DNA of 64,000 nucleotides, from positions 1 to 64,000 of the forward strand of contig JAGFNK010000251.1 of assembly GCA_025769875.1 (NCBI GenBank), written 5' to 3'. The stretch comes from Russula earlei. Lineage: Eukaryota > Basidiomycota > Agaricomycetes > Russulales > Russulaceae. The translations under genes were made by a program, and so were the position numbers. Shown here in pieces: positions 22,029-33,599 of this stretch. Below the pieces are notes generated by a model that worked only from the letters and a program-made list of their open reading frames with translations, was not told the origin of the DNA and made no database searches. Each line of letters begins with the position of its first letter. Position 1 is the first letter of the stretch.

Positions 22029-24406
22029 GCGTTGAGCGCTGGAGTCATCACAGAGACCGGCCCCTGCTGTGGACTTTTATTTCCCCCCTTCCAACCCCCT
22101 TTTCCCTCTCTGGGTTTTTGCGTTGGCGCATTCACGTCGTCTTCCCCTTTTGTACGATCTCTCCCCTCTGTACCAGAATACGCAGAAAGAGAAATAGACA
22201 ATCTATCTCACTCTCATCCTCGCGCGGACCTTCTCTTCCCCATTTGGCGTGGTTTTGACCTCTTTTTTTTTCTCGAGTAGGAGCCCGTGCTAGCTCTGGA
22301 TTCTGGACTATGGACCGGATGGAGCAGCGAGTCCCCAGTATAGACTTATGTCGACGGCGAACTCGGGCAGGGCAGTTGAAAGCTAGCCCCCTTGTGCAAA
22401 GCTTTACAGCATCCCTTTGAATGCATTCTTTATACCGTGCTAGCAACCAGCAACCAGCTTCTCTAGGGCTACTTTCATGGTTCCGAGGCAGATCTGAAAT
22501 GGGCCGGCGGTGCTCGGAGCGGAACAGGGAAACGAAAAATGATAGCTTTCGAGGGTGTTGTCGCGCTGGCATTGATATTGATGATGAGGAATCCACAGCA
22601 ACGGCGATCCGTGACGGTGCTGCATGCACGCGTGCAGGCCTCACCAATCTTGTAAGACTTCGGACGTCGTCTAAAGAGGGTAAATTCAATGACGGTTTCC
22701 GAACGGGACGCCGTCACACGGGGGGGTGGGGGGTGGGTTGGATGGCACCAATTTGAAAATGTCTTTTTTTGCTTGCCTTCCCCCCCCCCCCCTCCTCCCC
22801 ACCCTGTTACCGGCCTGAGGACCCGGACAAAGATAAGACGAAGGACCTCGTTCTGTTTTCGTCGCACCGTACCGCCTAACGTTTCCAGAAGAAACGATCC
22901 GGGGAAGGAAGGAATGAATGGGCTCGGATGTGCGCCCGCGCCCAGGTTCCCCAGGTGACGCTTGTAAGCCGGTTGTCTGGCTTGACGCCCGAGGCCATGA
23001 GGCATGAGGGGCAGATAATCCGCATTTCTTTTTTTTTTTTTTTTTTTTTATATCGTCCCTTGCAGGGGCGAGCTCGCCATTACATTATCCCGAAAATGAC
23101 GAACGAGCGCCGAAAAGGTGGCAGGCGTGATCCAATGCCTATATGTCCTAGTTCCCCGCGCAGAAGCAAATAACAATGTAGTCCGAATTTCAGCCACGAG
23201 AGTACCAGGGAGGGTAAGTGAGCCGCGGTCCCTCGGCACCCACCCCATTCAATCGAGAGTTGGTTACCCCTGCAGAACGAATCAAGTCACGGGCTCCAAC
23301 CAAGAGAAGAGAAGAGGTTGCGCATAAACGCGGTGGGTACTAACCGCAAATGATACAGTACGTGTGCGCGCGCCCTCAATCATTATCCAGGGGGGGGGGG
23401 ACCGCCAATCGCCGATCGACCAACGACCACATTTGCAGTCTGAAATTGGACGGCCACGCTCCCCCGCATTGTCAAACGCTGGCATCGGCATCGACTGGCG
23501 GTCGGGGGAGGGCCGTCCTCAGGGTTTCGACAACTCGGAGCACCACGAGACCTCGCTCGTCGACGCCGTCAAGTCGGGCGCATCATGCATAGTAAGCCAT
23601 GGACCATCCCAGAGGTTAATAAGCTCAAGCTCTTTTCACTTTTTCATCGTTGGCGTCGCACACGGGTGGGCGCAAGCCTGCCAGGCCAGAACAACAATGA
23701 TTAGTCCGACGACGTCAATTGAAAAGTGATCCGGTACCGTCATGCGACTTGATCAGATCATCATCAACCCCGTCGGCATTGGCCGTTGCACCGACGGAGA
23801 TCAGAAATCAGGGCGGAAGAGTAAGGAATAGCTAGTCGAGGGAATAATAGACTTGATGATCGTGAATGGCCGACGTCTCCCCTTTCCGTCCTGGAAAAGT
23901 CGTATCATTAAAGGAACAACACGTAGTCGTTCGGCGGCGGTCAAGGCGAGTGAGTGTAGTCCCTCCGAGTCGTCCGAGTTGTCACGGGCACAGGACCCCG
24001 CACGGCGTTGCGCCCTGCGATAGCCGAACTGCTGTAACGGTATGACAGATCCTGGGCGCCATTTGAAAATGGAAGATAACAGCCACTGGTGAGCCGACTT
24101 CTTTACGTGGGTGGCGGCATCGCCAGTACTACCGCGATAGTAAAGTGTCGGGCATGTCTGTCATATCATGCAATTCATGACTCGCCCACAGCCAGTCCTG
24201 CAGAAAGAACCTGAACATCACGATGAACTTCAAGAGTCATATATAAACGACCTCACGTATATACGCACATATCCGCAGCTCGATAGCCAATCAAGTGACT
24301 TACATTAACATTAACATTCCTTTCAATTGTCCCAGAAGCATATCAACGAACGGACACAATCTCCGAAAGACTACGGCAGGAGTGGCGGACAAAATGGGAG
24401 ACCAAA
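22029..24406. other. 2.4-kb intergenic region with homopolymer runs
   Basis: It holds a 13-C run (22780-22792), a 21-T run (23029-23049) and G-rich patches, but no gene I can support. From about 24160 the sequence is homologous to 39360 onward, the duplicated 3' flank of the DUF6533-like copies A and B. Confidence 0.45.
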
Positions 24407-26800
24407 CTAGAAATGGTGGTCCCGTTCCGGATCCCAAGGAGATCTCGGAAGGGGTTTGTGTAAATGGGCTTGAAGCGGGGTGATGGGTTGCGCCGTGACA
24501 TCCTGCGGGTTGGTATCATCCACAAAAAGTGATCGGTCGATCCGCACTTCGATGTCGAATTCGCTTGGGTGGTCAAAACCGCTTCTAAATTCTGCCGTCT
24601 GAACGGTATCGAGCTTATGATCATCAGGTTTCCCCTCTTCGTCGTAACGTATGCCGGACAAGCCAGTGGTCGCAGATACGTTCGTCCCGAGTAGTTGTGA
24701 CCCGACGATAACTGACGCCGGTTCCACCCTCGCCTCTGCCGATTCCTTTGAGTAAACAGACCTCGGTCTAAGCGCGAGGACATACGCACCACGTAGATGG
24801 ATAAGAATTCGTTGGCTCATGATCCAAGTGAAAGCATAGGCAAGCGATACACTGCAAGGTCCACCTGGTCAGACTCGCAGCGATGACCTAGGAAACAGAA
24901 GAGATACCCAGATGATTGAATGGCCTTCGCGGCGCCTCGATACAAAATGATGTTCATCATGTTCACCGCTGTACGAGGATCAATCTGGTGAGGATCACGG
25001 ACTTATGCAGAGAACACACCCGTAAGCGCGACAAAATATCCCAAGCCGTCATACAACAATCTTGGTCTGAAGTGAGTAAATTGTCACCGCATCTGAGACG
25101 ACTTACATCTTCGCCATCTTTGAAGATCTGGAAGAAGTCAGAACTGATGCAATAGATTGCAGGAAAATGCCTTACACGGAGGCTGAAGGGGCCTTCACCT
25201 TGAGTAGGTAAAATGTCGAGATGGATAGTGTTAAAAGATCGAAGAGCATGGATGCGAAGTAAAAGGTCCAGGGAGCGATGGGGTCGTCTGGATGAAGATT
25301 TCCAGGAACACAGCTAAAAGTTTGGTGTCAGGATAGCCTGGGATGGAGAGGTGGAAGGGAAAATAAACGTACTTTCCCTTTTAAGGGGCAGAGTAACATA
25401 AAACTCTAAAGACACAGCATGAAAAACAGCACTTACTCTCGTCTGGGTGGCTGATATAGTAACTCTGAATTGAGGGATCGTCTGAGAGGGGACTGTTTGA
25501 CTCACGAATCCGGTTATGTATATCTGTGAACCACTGGAACTACACCGATATAAGGATTGGCATTCTCAGACCTAAGACGACGGTAACGAACCACATTGAC
25601 AACGAAATATGCTGCTAGAAGGGTGCGGCCTATTCGGATATTACGATGTGCTATGTTATATGCCCTGCAGCTCGCTGTCAGGCTCATCCCTTGCAACGGG
25701 ATAATCGGAACCCACCGGATACCTAAGATTGCTTGCGATATCATGACTTGAAAGACTGGGGAATTGTTCAGCGTTGGACGCCGAAACAGCGCGCATGTGG
25801 AACATTGAAACCATACCTTTGAACACAGGAGCGACGATGTAATAATGGGAGCAACCATTTGGAGAGAAGTGGTGGTAAAAGAACCCCGTATTACTGAGAG
25901 TCATTACGAGGATGCTCGAGTACCTTCAGAAGAAGTCAGCACTTGTGCTGGGAGTCAAACATTAATTAACACACCGAATAAGGACAAATAGTATGAAGCC
26001 CAGGCTATCCAGCCGACATGTTCCAGTCAACTGGTGACCTTTGCCTCCTGAGAACAACTTTTCTTACCTACGTCGACTCGTCGACTTGTAAACTCGGATT
26101 TCAGCGGGGATGGTAATGAAGTAACTGTGGCAAAACGTAGGTCATAAACGAAAGATTAGGAGACGCAACGGGCAGCTGGCAACGTACTCATAGGCGGCCA
26201 TAGTTATAGACGCAATACGCAAGTTGTTGGCTACCGTGACGGCGCTAGTGCTTGGGGCGACGACTTGAGGGACCGTGTCAACGGAGAACATCTTGGACAC
26301 GAAGAGATGCGAGGGAATGATTGCAGACGCGGGGAAGATAAAAGGGCACCGTTTTCGTATCCCAACGATCCATAAAGGAGCTTGCGCTTTTATGAATCAT
26401 TCCGTTGCAGTAGTTCGACGAATCAAGTGGCGGTGTTTCCCCCGAATCCACCCCCCGGGGGGAGCGAGAGAGGGAGCGAGAATCTAAATTGGCGCAAAGA
26501 CATGCAGGGTCACGTATCATCGTCGTTCGGGATCTCGCCGTCTTGCAGGGCAGAGATCCAGGGGGAATGACGCTTCGAATCGGAATCCCACAGTGTCTTC
26601 TTCATTTTCCCAGAGGTTGTTTAGCACGATCCGGGGTATTTGCTGAATTTGGATATGGCTCATACAATGCTGAAAATCCAATCCGTTCACGTGACAACGT
26701 TGGAGGTCCCACGATGTCAAATGCCTAGCTCCCCACTCCCTGGCGCATGGGGTGAACGAAAAGGCTCACCATTTCAGTCTCAAACCTGGCTGTAGGGTCA
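24160..26800. repeat. Segmental duplication, unit 1 (copy A and flanks)
   Basis: The block 24160-26800 aligns with 39360-42020 over coding exons, introns, the 3' flank and about 500 bp of upstream flank. Identity by eye is in the high 80s percent in exons and lower in flanks. Both units carry CATATATAAACGACCTC downstream of the gene (about 24238 and 39443) and a conserved upstream CCACGA-TCAA block. Confidence 0.75.
24407..26291 (-). CDS. DUF6533-like multipass membrane protein, copy A
   Basis: Fifteen exons give 373 residues: 26291-26188, 26124-26068, 26004-25975, 25923-25817, 25755-25716, 25664-25592, 25539-25506, 25450-25437, 25377-25373, 25313-25176, 25127-25107, 25066-25020, 24968-24908, 24851-24790, 24735-24407. 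All phases close and introns are about 40-63 nt. The N-terminus has L-R-I-A-S-I-T-M-A-A-Y-D-Y-F-I-T-I-P-A-E-I, the DUF6533 signature of basidiomycete membrane proteins. About six or seven hydrophobic segments follow, then W-I-M-S-Q-R-I-L-I-H-L-R and a hydrophilic tail of about 110 residues. Exons 8 and 9 are only 14 and 5 nt; together they encode the loop P-T-Q-T-R-G-N-C. The function is unknown; a sensor or transporter role would be a guess. The family name is from memory of the motif. Confidence 0.85.
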
Positions 26801-26824
26801 TTTGAACTTCCGGATAAGGAAAGG

Positions 26825-27075
26825 TCAAGCTAGTATTTTCATGGCTTGCCTTGATAATGGCTTAGCACAGTTCATGTTTCTGACATCTGGGCATGATGTG
26901 GAATTTGTTCCTGTAACTCCTCCCTTAAAATAAAGAAAAATGCCATGAAAGTTGGCAATCATTATTGTAGAACAAACCTTATTAGTTTCATTTAAGAAAC
27001 ATAAAGTGATTGTTTTCTTAAAAATTGAAGCAAAAGCATAAAAAACCACTTTCACATGCTTCAAAATGAAGTGTG
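26825..27075 (-). pseudogene. Possible copia RNase H C-terminal scrap
   Basis: The minus strand gives K-H-V-K-V-x-F-Y-A-F followed by K-K-T-I-T-L and, further on, K-P-L-S-R-Q, which resembles the end of copia RNase H. It is short and broken. It marks the left edge of the transposon block that separates copies A and B. Confidence 0.3.
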
Positions 27076-27083
27076 TAGTGTTC

Positions 27084-27480
27084 TGTAAGGTATGTGATCT
27101 GGCTGAGCACAGGATCATGTACCCTGTACTCACCCCCATGCATGCATCATCTTCAAGTTATTCCCTATGCCCCCTTTCTTTCATCATCTCTTAGTCTAGA
27201 TTCCTTTCACCATGCCTCTTGCCTCTCCGTATATAAACTTCTTAGCTACTCTTGGGACTCCAGCAATACAAGAAATTCCCTTTCTGTTTCAAACATCTGT
27301 CTGCAAAAACCAAGAACCCAACAAGTGCATGTGAAGTGCTTGCTCTCCCCTGTTTCCCTTCTGCTCCTACCTGCCCTTGGATCAAGCCCACTGGACTCTG
27401 TGTGCCCTGCCTACACACTGGCTGCCCCAGTGAGGCACTGATCCAGGTTGAACTGACTCCCCCGGGCCCTGTCTGTTACT
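27084..27480 (+). mobile_element. LTR-like fragment related to 6710-7216
   Basis: It begins TGTAAGGTATGTG, like the start of the 6710-7216 element. It shares a TATATAAAC...CTTAGCTACTC block (TATA box about 27230-27238) at a similar distance. The right end and target duplication are not resolved. Confidence 0.5.
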
Positions 27481-27589
27481 GAGTGGTTTGGGGTCTGGAA
27501 GATGCCGGAACACCTGAACTATGGACTGCACTGTTTGCATCATGCGTGCGTCAGATCTTGATCATTTATGTTCGTTGATATCGCGTTCG

Positions 27590-28130
27590 GAACACGTTGA
27601 TTGTATCTATCTGAAGAAGTATTGAAGAAGCAATGAGTAGCATTGCTTCTGTTCCAGATGCTCCTGTACTGCCACGTATGTCACTTCCTTGATTAGGAAA
27701 GTACTTATGACACCGAGATTGCTACTAGGGAAGCACTTAATGCTTCCAGCACCAAGATCGTTTACATAGAAGCAACCTTGCTTCTATGAGCCATGTTTTG
27801 CTTCTATAGCACCAACCAGTACTACAGTAGCACAAACCTTATCCCTGTAGGGCTATATAAGGCCCCCAGATGTAACAGTTGAGCCTTAAGCTCGACTTAG
27901 TTTGCCAAACCCAACAGTTGACTCCTACCCCATCTGCAGAGCCCCTCTCATCTTATTGCCATACTCCAGAAGGATCTAACACTCCTTCCCCTCCATGAGT
28001 ATTGCTTGCTTGACTCAAGCATATCTGCATCAGTAGGACGCGTTCATAGACGCAACCATTGATCTTATTTAAGGCACTTTGGAGCCTTAACACATTGGGT
28101 GATGAATCCTGAATATTGCATACCTTTCAA
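27590..28130 (+). mobile_element. Probable solo LTR or promoter-bearing repeat
   Basis: The region is non-coding, contains repeated GAAGCAATG/CATTGCTTC inverted motifs, and has a strong TATA-like CTATATAA at 27853-27860 followed by pyrimidine-rich sequence, as in fungal LTRs. The ends could not be placed. Confidence 0.35.
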
Positions 28131-28175
28131 TTCATTAGGTTAGTGATTAAAGATAAATTCAATGCACACTTACTA

Positions 28176-30864
28176 AGGTAGAAGATGTCCATAGCCCACC
28201 AACATCATGTGTCATTACTTTTTCTGTGACACACCTGTCCACAATGGGATGAATACGCAGAAAAACAGCTCTAGAAGTCGTTTCACACCTATTTCTCAAA
28301 TTCTGTTCTTAGGGAATTGCCCCTAGACATGTCAAAATGTCATATTCGATTTGGCTTGCTGTGGGATCCAGAATTGAGTTGTGAATGTCAAAAGTTGTTA
28401 TCTTGTTATCATAAGGTATAACATTATTAATAAGATAACGATAACTGTGCCTGTTCAAGGTCATCCATCAAAGTCCCAGGTAGAACACAATGGCCACAAT
28501 ACTTCCTCACTGCCCAGGCTGCTTGTTGTCCATTAAGGCCCTTATCATATGCATCAATGAATCAACAGGAACAATTTGCAAAGCCACAAGTCTGAGACAT
28601 CAGTGTTTGCTAAATATAGCATTAAGAAAGTTAGTTCACACTGGCGCATCAACTTGAGAGGGATAGCATCTAAGGCTGCCAGTGCATTTCTTTTGGGGCG
28701 ATCTTCTTGCGATGATTCCAGATTCAGGTGGTAAAGCTGCTTTGCATAGCCCCAGCATTGCTCAATAAAATTGAGCTCGCAATGAAACTTCAGGAGGAAG
28801 ATCACTCAAAATCCACGCACATTGCAAGTCCCTTCGAGTATTGTGTTGATATGTGTGAAGTCCAGTTCATTGAACAGTATGCAACAGCAACAGCATTTCA
28901 AAGTGGGTGGTGTGCAATTGAATGACTTACATTCTGCTTGTAAGTTCTGTATATCTTCATTCCCATGCTCTTCCAAGATCACCACCATACCTTTGAAGAT
29001 ACCAGCCCGTTCATGTCCATCAGGAAAATATAGTGACTGCACTGTCCCATCAGGAAGCATGGCATCACTCATCCAGACTTTCACCTTCGCAAGTGACCCA
29101 TCAGGTTTGTACACCAAACTTCCCAAGGCATCACATTGTGAGGCATCAATCCCCCAATTCTTGCCTATTTTGGGAGTAAAGTTTGGCATGCAGCGTGCAG
29201 TGACTGAAGCCTCGGGCCTTTTGAGATGGCTTGGCATGTTATCATAGACAAAATGATGGTCGTATTCAGGGTAGAATTCAGTGAGAATGTCCATGGCAGC
29301 CTCTGCCCATTCCCCAATATTGTCACTTGTGAAGTATCCATCTCAATTTTTCCCTGGTTTCATCATGTGCCTCGCAGTCCTTGTCCCATTGGAAGATTGG
29401 AGCCATCCAAAATCAGCTGAGACATAATCAGCAACCATTAGTGATGCACCCTCTCCTTTTGTGTATGGCTTTGCAGGTGCATCCTTGTGATACCAACCCT
29501 TCTTCCGTCAATCATGTGCATAAAATATTGATTCATCATGGAACCAGATGATGACATGCGTGCCCTGGACATTGACTTCCTCTGGTATGTTGTCCTTTGT
29601 CCAACTATACATCCGGTCCTGAATTTCATGCCACGCTGGTAGGAACTTCATTTTATGATACCAGATGACATCAGCACATTCATGACCATCTGCGTATTGA
29701 CCCTTTGTTGGTGCTGTGAAACAGTAACCCAAAGATGTCAGGCAACGACATGCTGTCCTCTCAGATATCATTTTTGTGATGCCATGTTTCTCCTTGATGT
29801 CATTGTGAGCCAGGAATTGTACAACTTTCTTAGCTGAGATTTCCTTCCCAAGCTCCTGGAGATGGAGACTGAAGTCCGATGCCAAATCTTCATCTGTGAG
29901 CATAGACTCATTCCAATCACCATAGGGATTGACCAGCAGAACAGAGTGATCTTGGATAAATCACTTTGAAAGTCTAGCCAGCTGACGAGCACAGTACTGG
30001 CCCCTTCCCAGAGATACAGCAGCCTGACATGCAGTGGCCCCCCATTTATCAAATGTCATTGATCGAGGGTTTGTGTAAAAGTTGAGCATTGTCTGCATTC
30101 CTTCCATCCAAATCCTGATGAATGGATCAATTTTGGGATCTTTGTACCCAGTGCCCATTTTCCTTGGAGGATGCAAGATTTCCTTCAGGTCTTTCAAAGC
30201 ATCTGCTGCCTGCAACTGCATTGGTGCTTGGTGTAAATGTCCATCGTGTTTATGCACTTCCCTCCAGTGTGTATTGTCCTGCAGCTGTGCACTTTCATGT
30301 GAACTTGATCCTGGCTCTCCAATGTCTCCATCACATGAATGTGCCTCCTGATGACTTAGATCGCATAAAGACACATTGTCGAATCCAGACTGATGAGGTA
30401 ACTGCTCCGAAGGGATGACCTTATTACTAACATAATTTGGATCTTGGAGAAATCATGTACCAGGCTCGGGACATTTTCCTTGTCACCATCACAATGATCA
30501 ACTTTCCTCTGCTTGGAACTCTGGATGCCCTTCTTAAGGTTCATAATCCTTGAGAGGGTTGATTTCCGTTTTCCACCAATGTGACCGGCGCTCAAGGAGA
30601 AGACGCACAACCTTCAAGTGATGCGACATGCAATATTGACAAGCAGCACTGTGATTTTTAGGAAATTGGTTCAACAGTGTGATCTCACATAAAATTGACA
30701 ATCTCAATATCATTAATAGTGGATTTAGACCAATTCCCTGAGAATACATTTTGTAGAAAGTGGTTGCAGAAGTCTCATACTTTGATTTTATAGAATTTTC
30801 AACTGTTTCAAGACATTGTCACACTGATCACATGATGTTGGTGGGCTACGGACGTCTTCTACCT
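28176..30864 (-). mobile_element. DDE DNA transposon with 36-bp TIRs and TA duplication
   Basis: The ends 28176-28211 and 30829-30864 are inverted repeats that begin AGGTAGAAG and match at 34 of 36 positions. The dinucleotide TA flanks both (28174-28175 and 30865-30866), the hallmark of Tc1/mariner-type insertion. The 2.69-kb inside encodes a broken DDE transposase on the minus strand. Confidence 0.88.
28554..30610 (-). pseudogene. DDE transposase relic, basidiomycete family
   Basis: Reading from about 30610 down: an N-terminal basic region (G-G-K-R-K-S, D-K-E-N-V-P), then F-D-K-W-G-A-T-A-C-Q-A-A with G-R-G-Q-Y-C-A-R-Q-L. Next come a helix-turn-helix-like block H-G-I-T-K-M-I-S-E-R-T, then G-H-E-C-A-D-V-I-W-Y and W-F-H-D-E-S-I-F-Y-A-H-D. 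The catalytic-type blocks follow: F-V-Y-D-N at about 29250, a four-cysteine run C-C-C-C near 28870, and F-H-C-E-L-N-F-I-E-Q-C-W-G near 28780. Stops and frame changes split it into at least four pieces, so it is inactive. The proposed acidic triad is D (H-D-E-S), D (Y-D-N) and E (F-I-E-Q). The terminal repeats enclose it. Confidence 0.8.
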
Positions 30865-30930
30865 TATTTCCCATAGATCAACCTTCCTTGACAACAAGGA
30901 TCTAATTTTATCATGCACTACATGTGACAT

Positions 30931-31400
30931 TTATGTGTAAGCAAGATTAGCAATTCCAATTTCATGGTCATGCTTGCTTGCATATTGGCCAAGAATGGTA
31001 GGCATGTCCATGTAAGATTTGATGACTATAAAGCAATGGCAACCCATCTTCCTGATCTTGGATCTCTGTGTGCAATCAGGGTGCTTCTTTACATAATGCA
31101 AAGCTCCCCCAGATAGTTGGCAGGAACAGACAAAAACCTTCTTTGTCCATCCCTGCCCATGCTTGGTGCTGGCTGTAATCAATTCAATTGCATGAGCAAG
31201 TTCTTCTTGCCAGCACCATGCATTGAAATCAGCTGCTGTCAGCCATTCCATAGGGTATCCACTGTGCTCCTAGTCATAATTAAAACCTCCCCTCTTTCCA
31301 GAATTGGCAATGATCTTTGAAGGGGCATGCCTGAACTTTGGAAATTGTGTTGCACAAGGGGCACTTGGGCCAGAAGTGGCAGATGGAGCAGATGGGGCAG
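30931..31400 (-). pseudogene. MULE/FAR1-like N-terminal DNA-binding fragment
   Basis: The minus strand encodes K-V-F-V-C-S-C-Q-L-S-G-G, then K-K-H-P-D, K-M-G-C-H-C-F-I-V-I-K, and ends K-H-D-H-E-I-G-I-A-N-L-A-Y-T. This C-x-C...H-x-H arrangement is found at the N-terminus of basidiomycete Mutator-like transposases (FAR1-like). The rest of the protein is missing. The adjacent DDE transposon (right end 30864) may have cut it. Confidence 0.5.
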
Positions 31401-31449
31401 ATAATGTGCCAGGTCAATCAGAAACAGGATAACGTTTGTTTTTGATTTG

Positions 31450-32369
31450 GTAGGGGAAAAAGGTAAGTAGTTATGATACTGTTAACTTGCTTATATGTGT
31501 AATTTAACACGTGATTGAACCCCCAATTCTCTTGCCAGCCCAATTGCCTTTTATGGTAATTCTTGATCATCCAACCCACCACTAAATGTCAAAAGCTGTC
31601 AAACACAAGGTGGCTTGTCATGTGGCAGGGGCTGGAGATGAGAGGCCACAGGAAGGCTGGAGGTGTGGTGTCATGCACATGCAGTCTGCACGTGATTCTG
31701 TGGCCAGCAATATGGCTACCTTACAGTATTGTAAGTTAAAAGTGAGTGGTGTGAGGGCAGCAGTGCAAATGGTTGCACTGCATTTGAGGGTCCTACTGAT
31801 GAGGCCAGTGAAAATGAGTGATTGCTACTGGCCAACTGAACCACCTATAACATGCTCTCAGACAATCAAACTCTGCCCTCCACCATGACAGAAAGTGTGA
31901 TGCAGGTGTGATGCAGGTGTGACCCCAAGCCAAAATGACTTGATGGACCCCAATTTTTCTTTTTGATAGAATGACATTAATGGCACTTGATAGTATAAAT
32001 ACAAAGTTTTAAATGGAGTCGTTCAAGCAGATACAGGGGAAAATGAAATCAGTGAGATGGTGATCAATTGGCGAGTTCCCGATCACTCACAGTATTATCT
32101 GGTTATCAACATGTGCACACCGCACGTGCATTGCATGCGCATTTGGCCACTGCACAATTCACCCATTTGACACTCAACAATATATTTTGCCCCATAATTA
32201 TCTTATATGATGCTAAAGCCATACAGGATATCATTGAAGGGATCCACCTGTTACCTCCCCTCAAGTTTGTCCCATCTCCCCAGGTCCTCTCCTCCCTAGG
32301 CTAAACCCACATCTCGCTTCCCCTCCCATTATCCCAGGCCAGATTTTGGGACAGGTGGCCTCCCACATG
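31450..32369. other. Non-coding gap inside the transposon block
   Basis: It is AT-rich, CpG-poor sequence with a short GTGTGATGCAG duplication near 31900. I see no gene or clear repeat ends. The gypsy target site GCACC begins at 32370. Confidence 0.4.
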
Positions 32370-32374
32370 GCACC

Positions 32375-32669
32375 TGTCACCATCACTTGGGGTAGCGACG
32401 ATAATGAGAGATTTGACTAGTGATAGATGTATGAGTAAGCATTCCGAACGCCTGTGAGTGGACAAGAGACTACGATTGAGAGGCTATAAGACCAAGAGAC
32501 AGGAGATTTGACTTGGGTCTACATGGTACACAAGCTACAGGTTATATACACAAATTTGGAAACATCTTGGTGCCACGTCAGGGTGCCAGCTCTAAGCTTT
32601 GCTGGCATTTCTTGGTTCTTCATGAGCTGTCAGTGTTAGATTTGTCCAACATGACAAGCTCCGGTGACA
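32375..32669 (-). repeat. Gypsy 3' LTR, CpG-depleted
   Basis: It matches the 5' LTR except for about 23 positions, of which 17 are CpG sites present in the other LTR and changed here to TpG or CpA. It lacks a 6-bp repeat (TGGCAC) present in the right LTR. Confidence 0.93.
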
Positions 32670-32773
32670 TCACCCACGGCGAAGGTTGGACGTCCTTGTC
32701 CAAAATGTCTCCAGCCTGCTCAAATGGGTGCAGGCACATCTTGTGGTGGCTCATGAAGTTCAAGGTGAGCAAG

Positions 32774-33529
32774 TCAGGTCGCTGCATTGGCTCTTTTGAG
32801 GTGGTGTTGGCAGCAGTATAAGTCATCTCGCATCCCCTGTATGTCCCCTTCAAGGATATCTTGTTTGACAAGTAGGTTGCTGAGATGGGAGTCGAGGGAG
32901 TTGTATTGAAAGATGTCAGCAACGACTCCCCAGTCTGTGTCGTGATCTGCTTCCTCCAGGGCATAAGGGAGTTCAGCGGAGTCAGCGCCGATGAGTAAGA
33001 TGAACCATTGGGGAAGGCTTTCGGTCGGCTGGTTAATATCGTTAATGGGGGCTGCAGTAAGGCGAGCCGCATATTGCAGTTCATCTGGTTGGTCTCCCAA
33101 CACTCCCAAGGCCCAGGTAGGTCGCTCCTGATCACGGCATACAAAGCGGGCAACTGCACGTGTCCCATTCCCACCTGGGATTGGGATGAGGAGGTTGGGA
33201 GCATGGCCTTTGTTCACTCTGAAACCTTCTGGGGCGTAGATGGGGGGTTGATCTCACTCCTGCAGTTGTTGGGACAGGTGTGTGACTTGTGATTCGAGCT
33301 CAAGAACTTGCTCGTGCTGACATTGGGCGTCAGCTGACATGGCCTGTTGACCCACCTCTTGGATTTGTATGGTTTCGAGGAGACCGTTGAGGAAGAGTCA
33401 TAATTGGGTGGAGGGTAGGTCGGTGTACATGTCCAGGATAGTCCTAAGCGTCCTGGGCGAAATAGGGTTCATTGGAGAGGGGAGAGGGGAAGTGCAGCTT
33501 TCTGTGGTGGAGATGCTGATGGTAGACAT
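32774..33529 (-). pseudogene. Third ORF of the gypsy element, downstream of pol
   Basis: From an ATG at 33529 one frame runs 251 codons to a stop at 32774, broken only by two TGA codons (near 33398 and 33260). It begins M-S-T-I-S-I-S, is followed by a likely coiled coil rich in Q/E/L (near 33360-33270), and then a folded-looking part with L-L-I-P-I-P-G-G-N-G-T-R-A-V-A-R-F and Q-P-D-E-L-Q-Y. It lies between the chromodomain and the 3' LTR, where most chromoviruses have nothing. No membrane segment is seen, so it is not env-like. Its function is unknown. Confidence 0.6.
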
Positions 33530-33599
33530 ATTAAAGCAGAGGTGTTTGAGGATGCTGATGTGGGGTGCAAGGTAGGTACTTTTATACATATGGGTAAGT

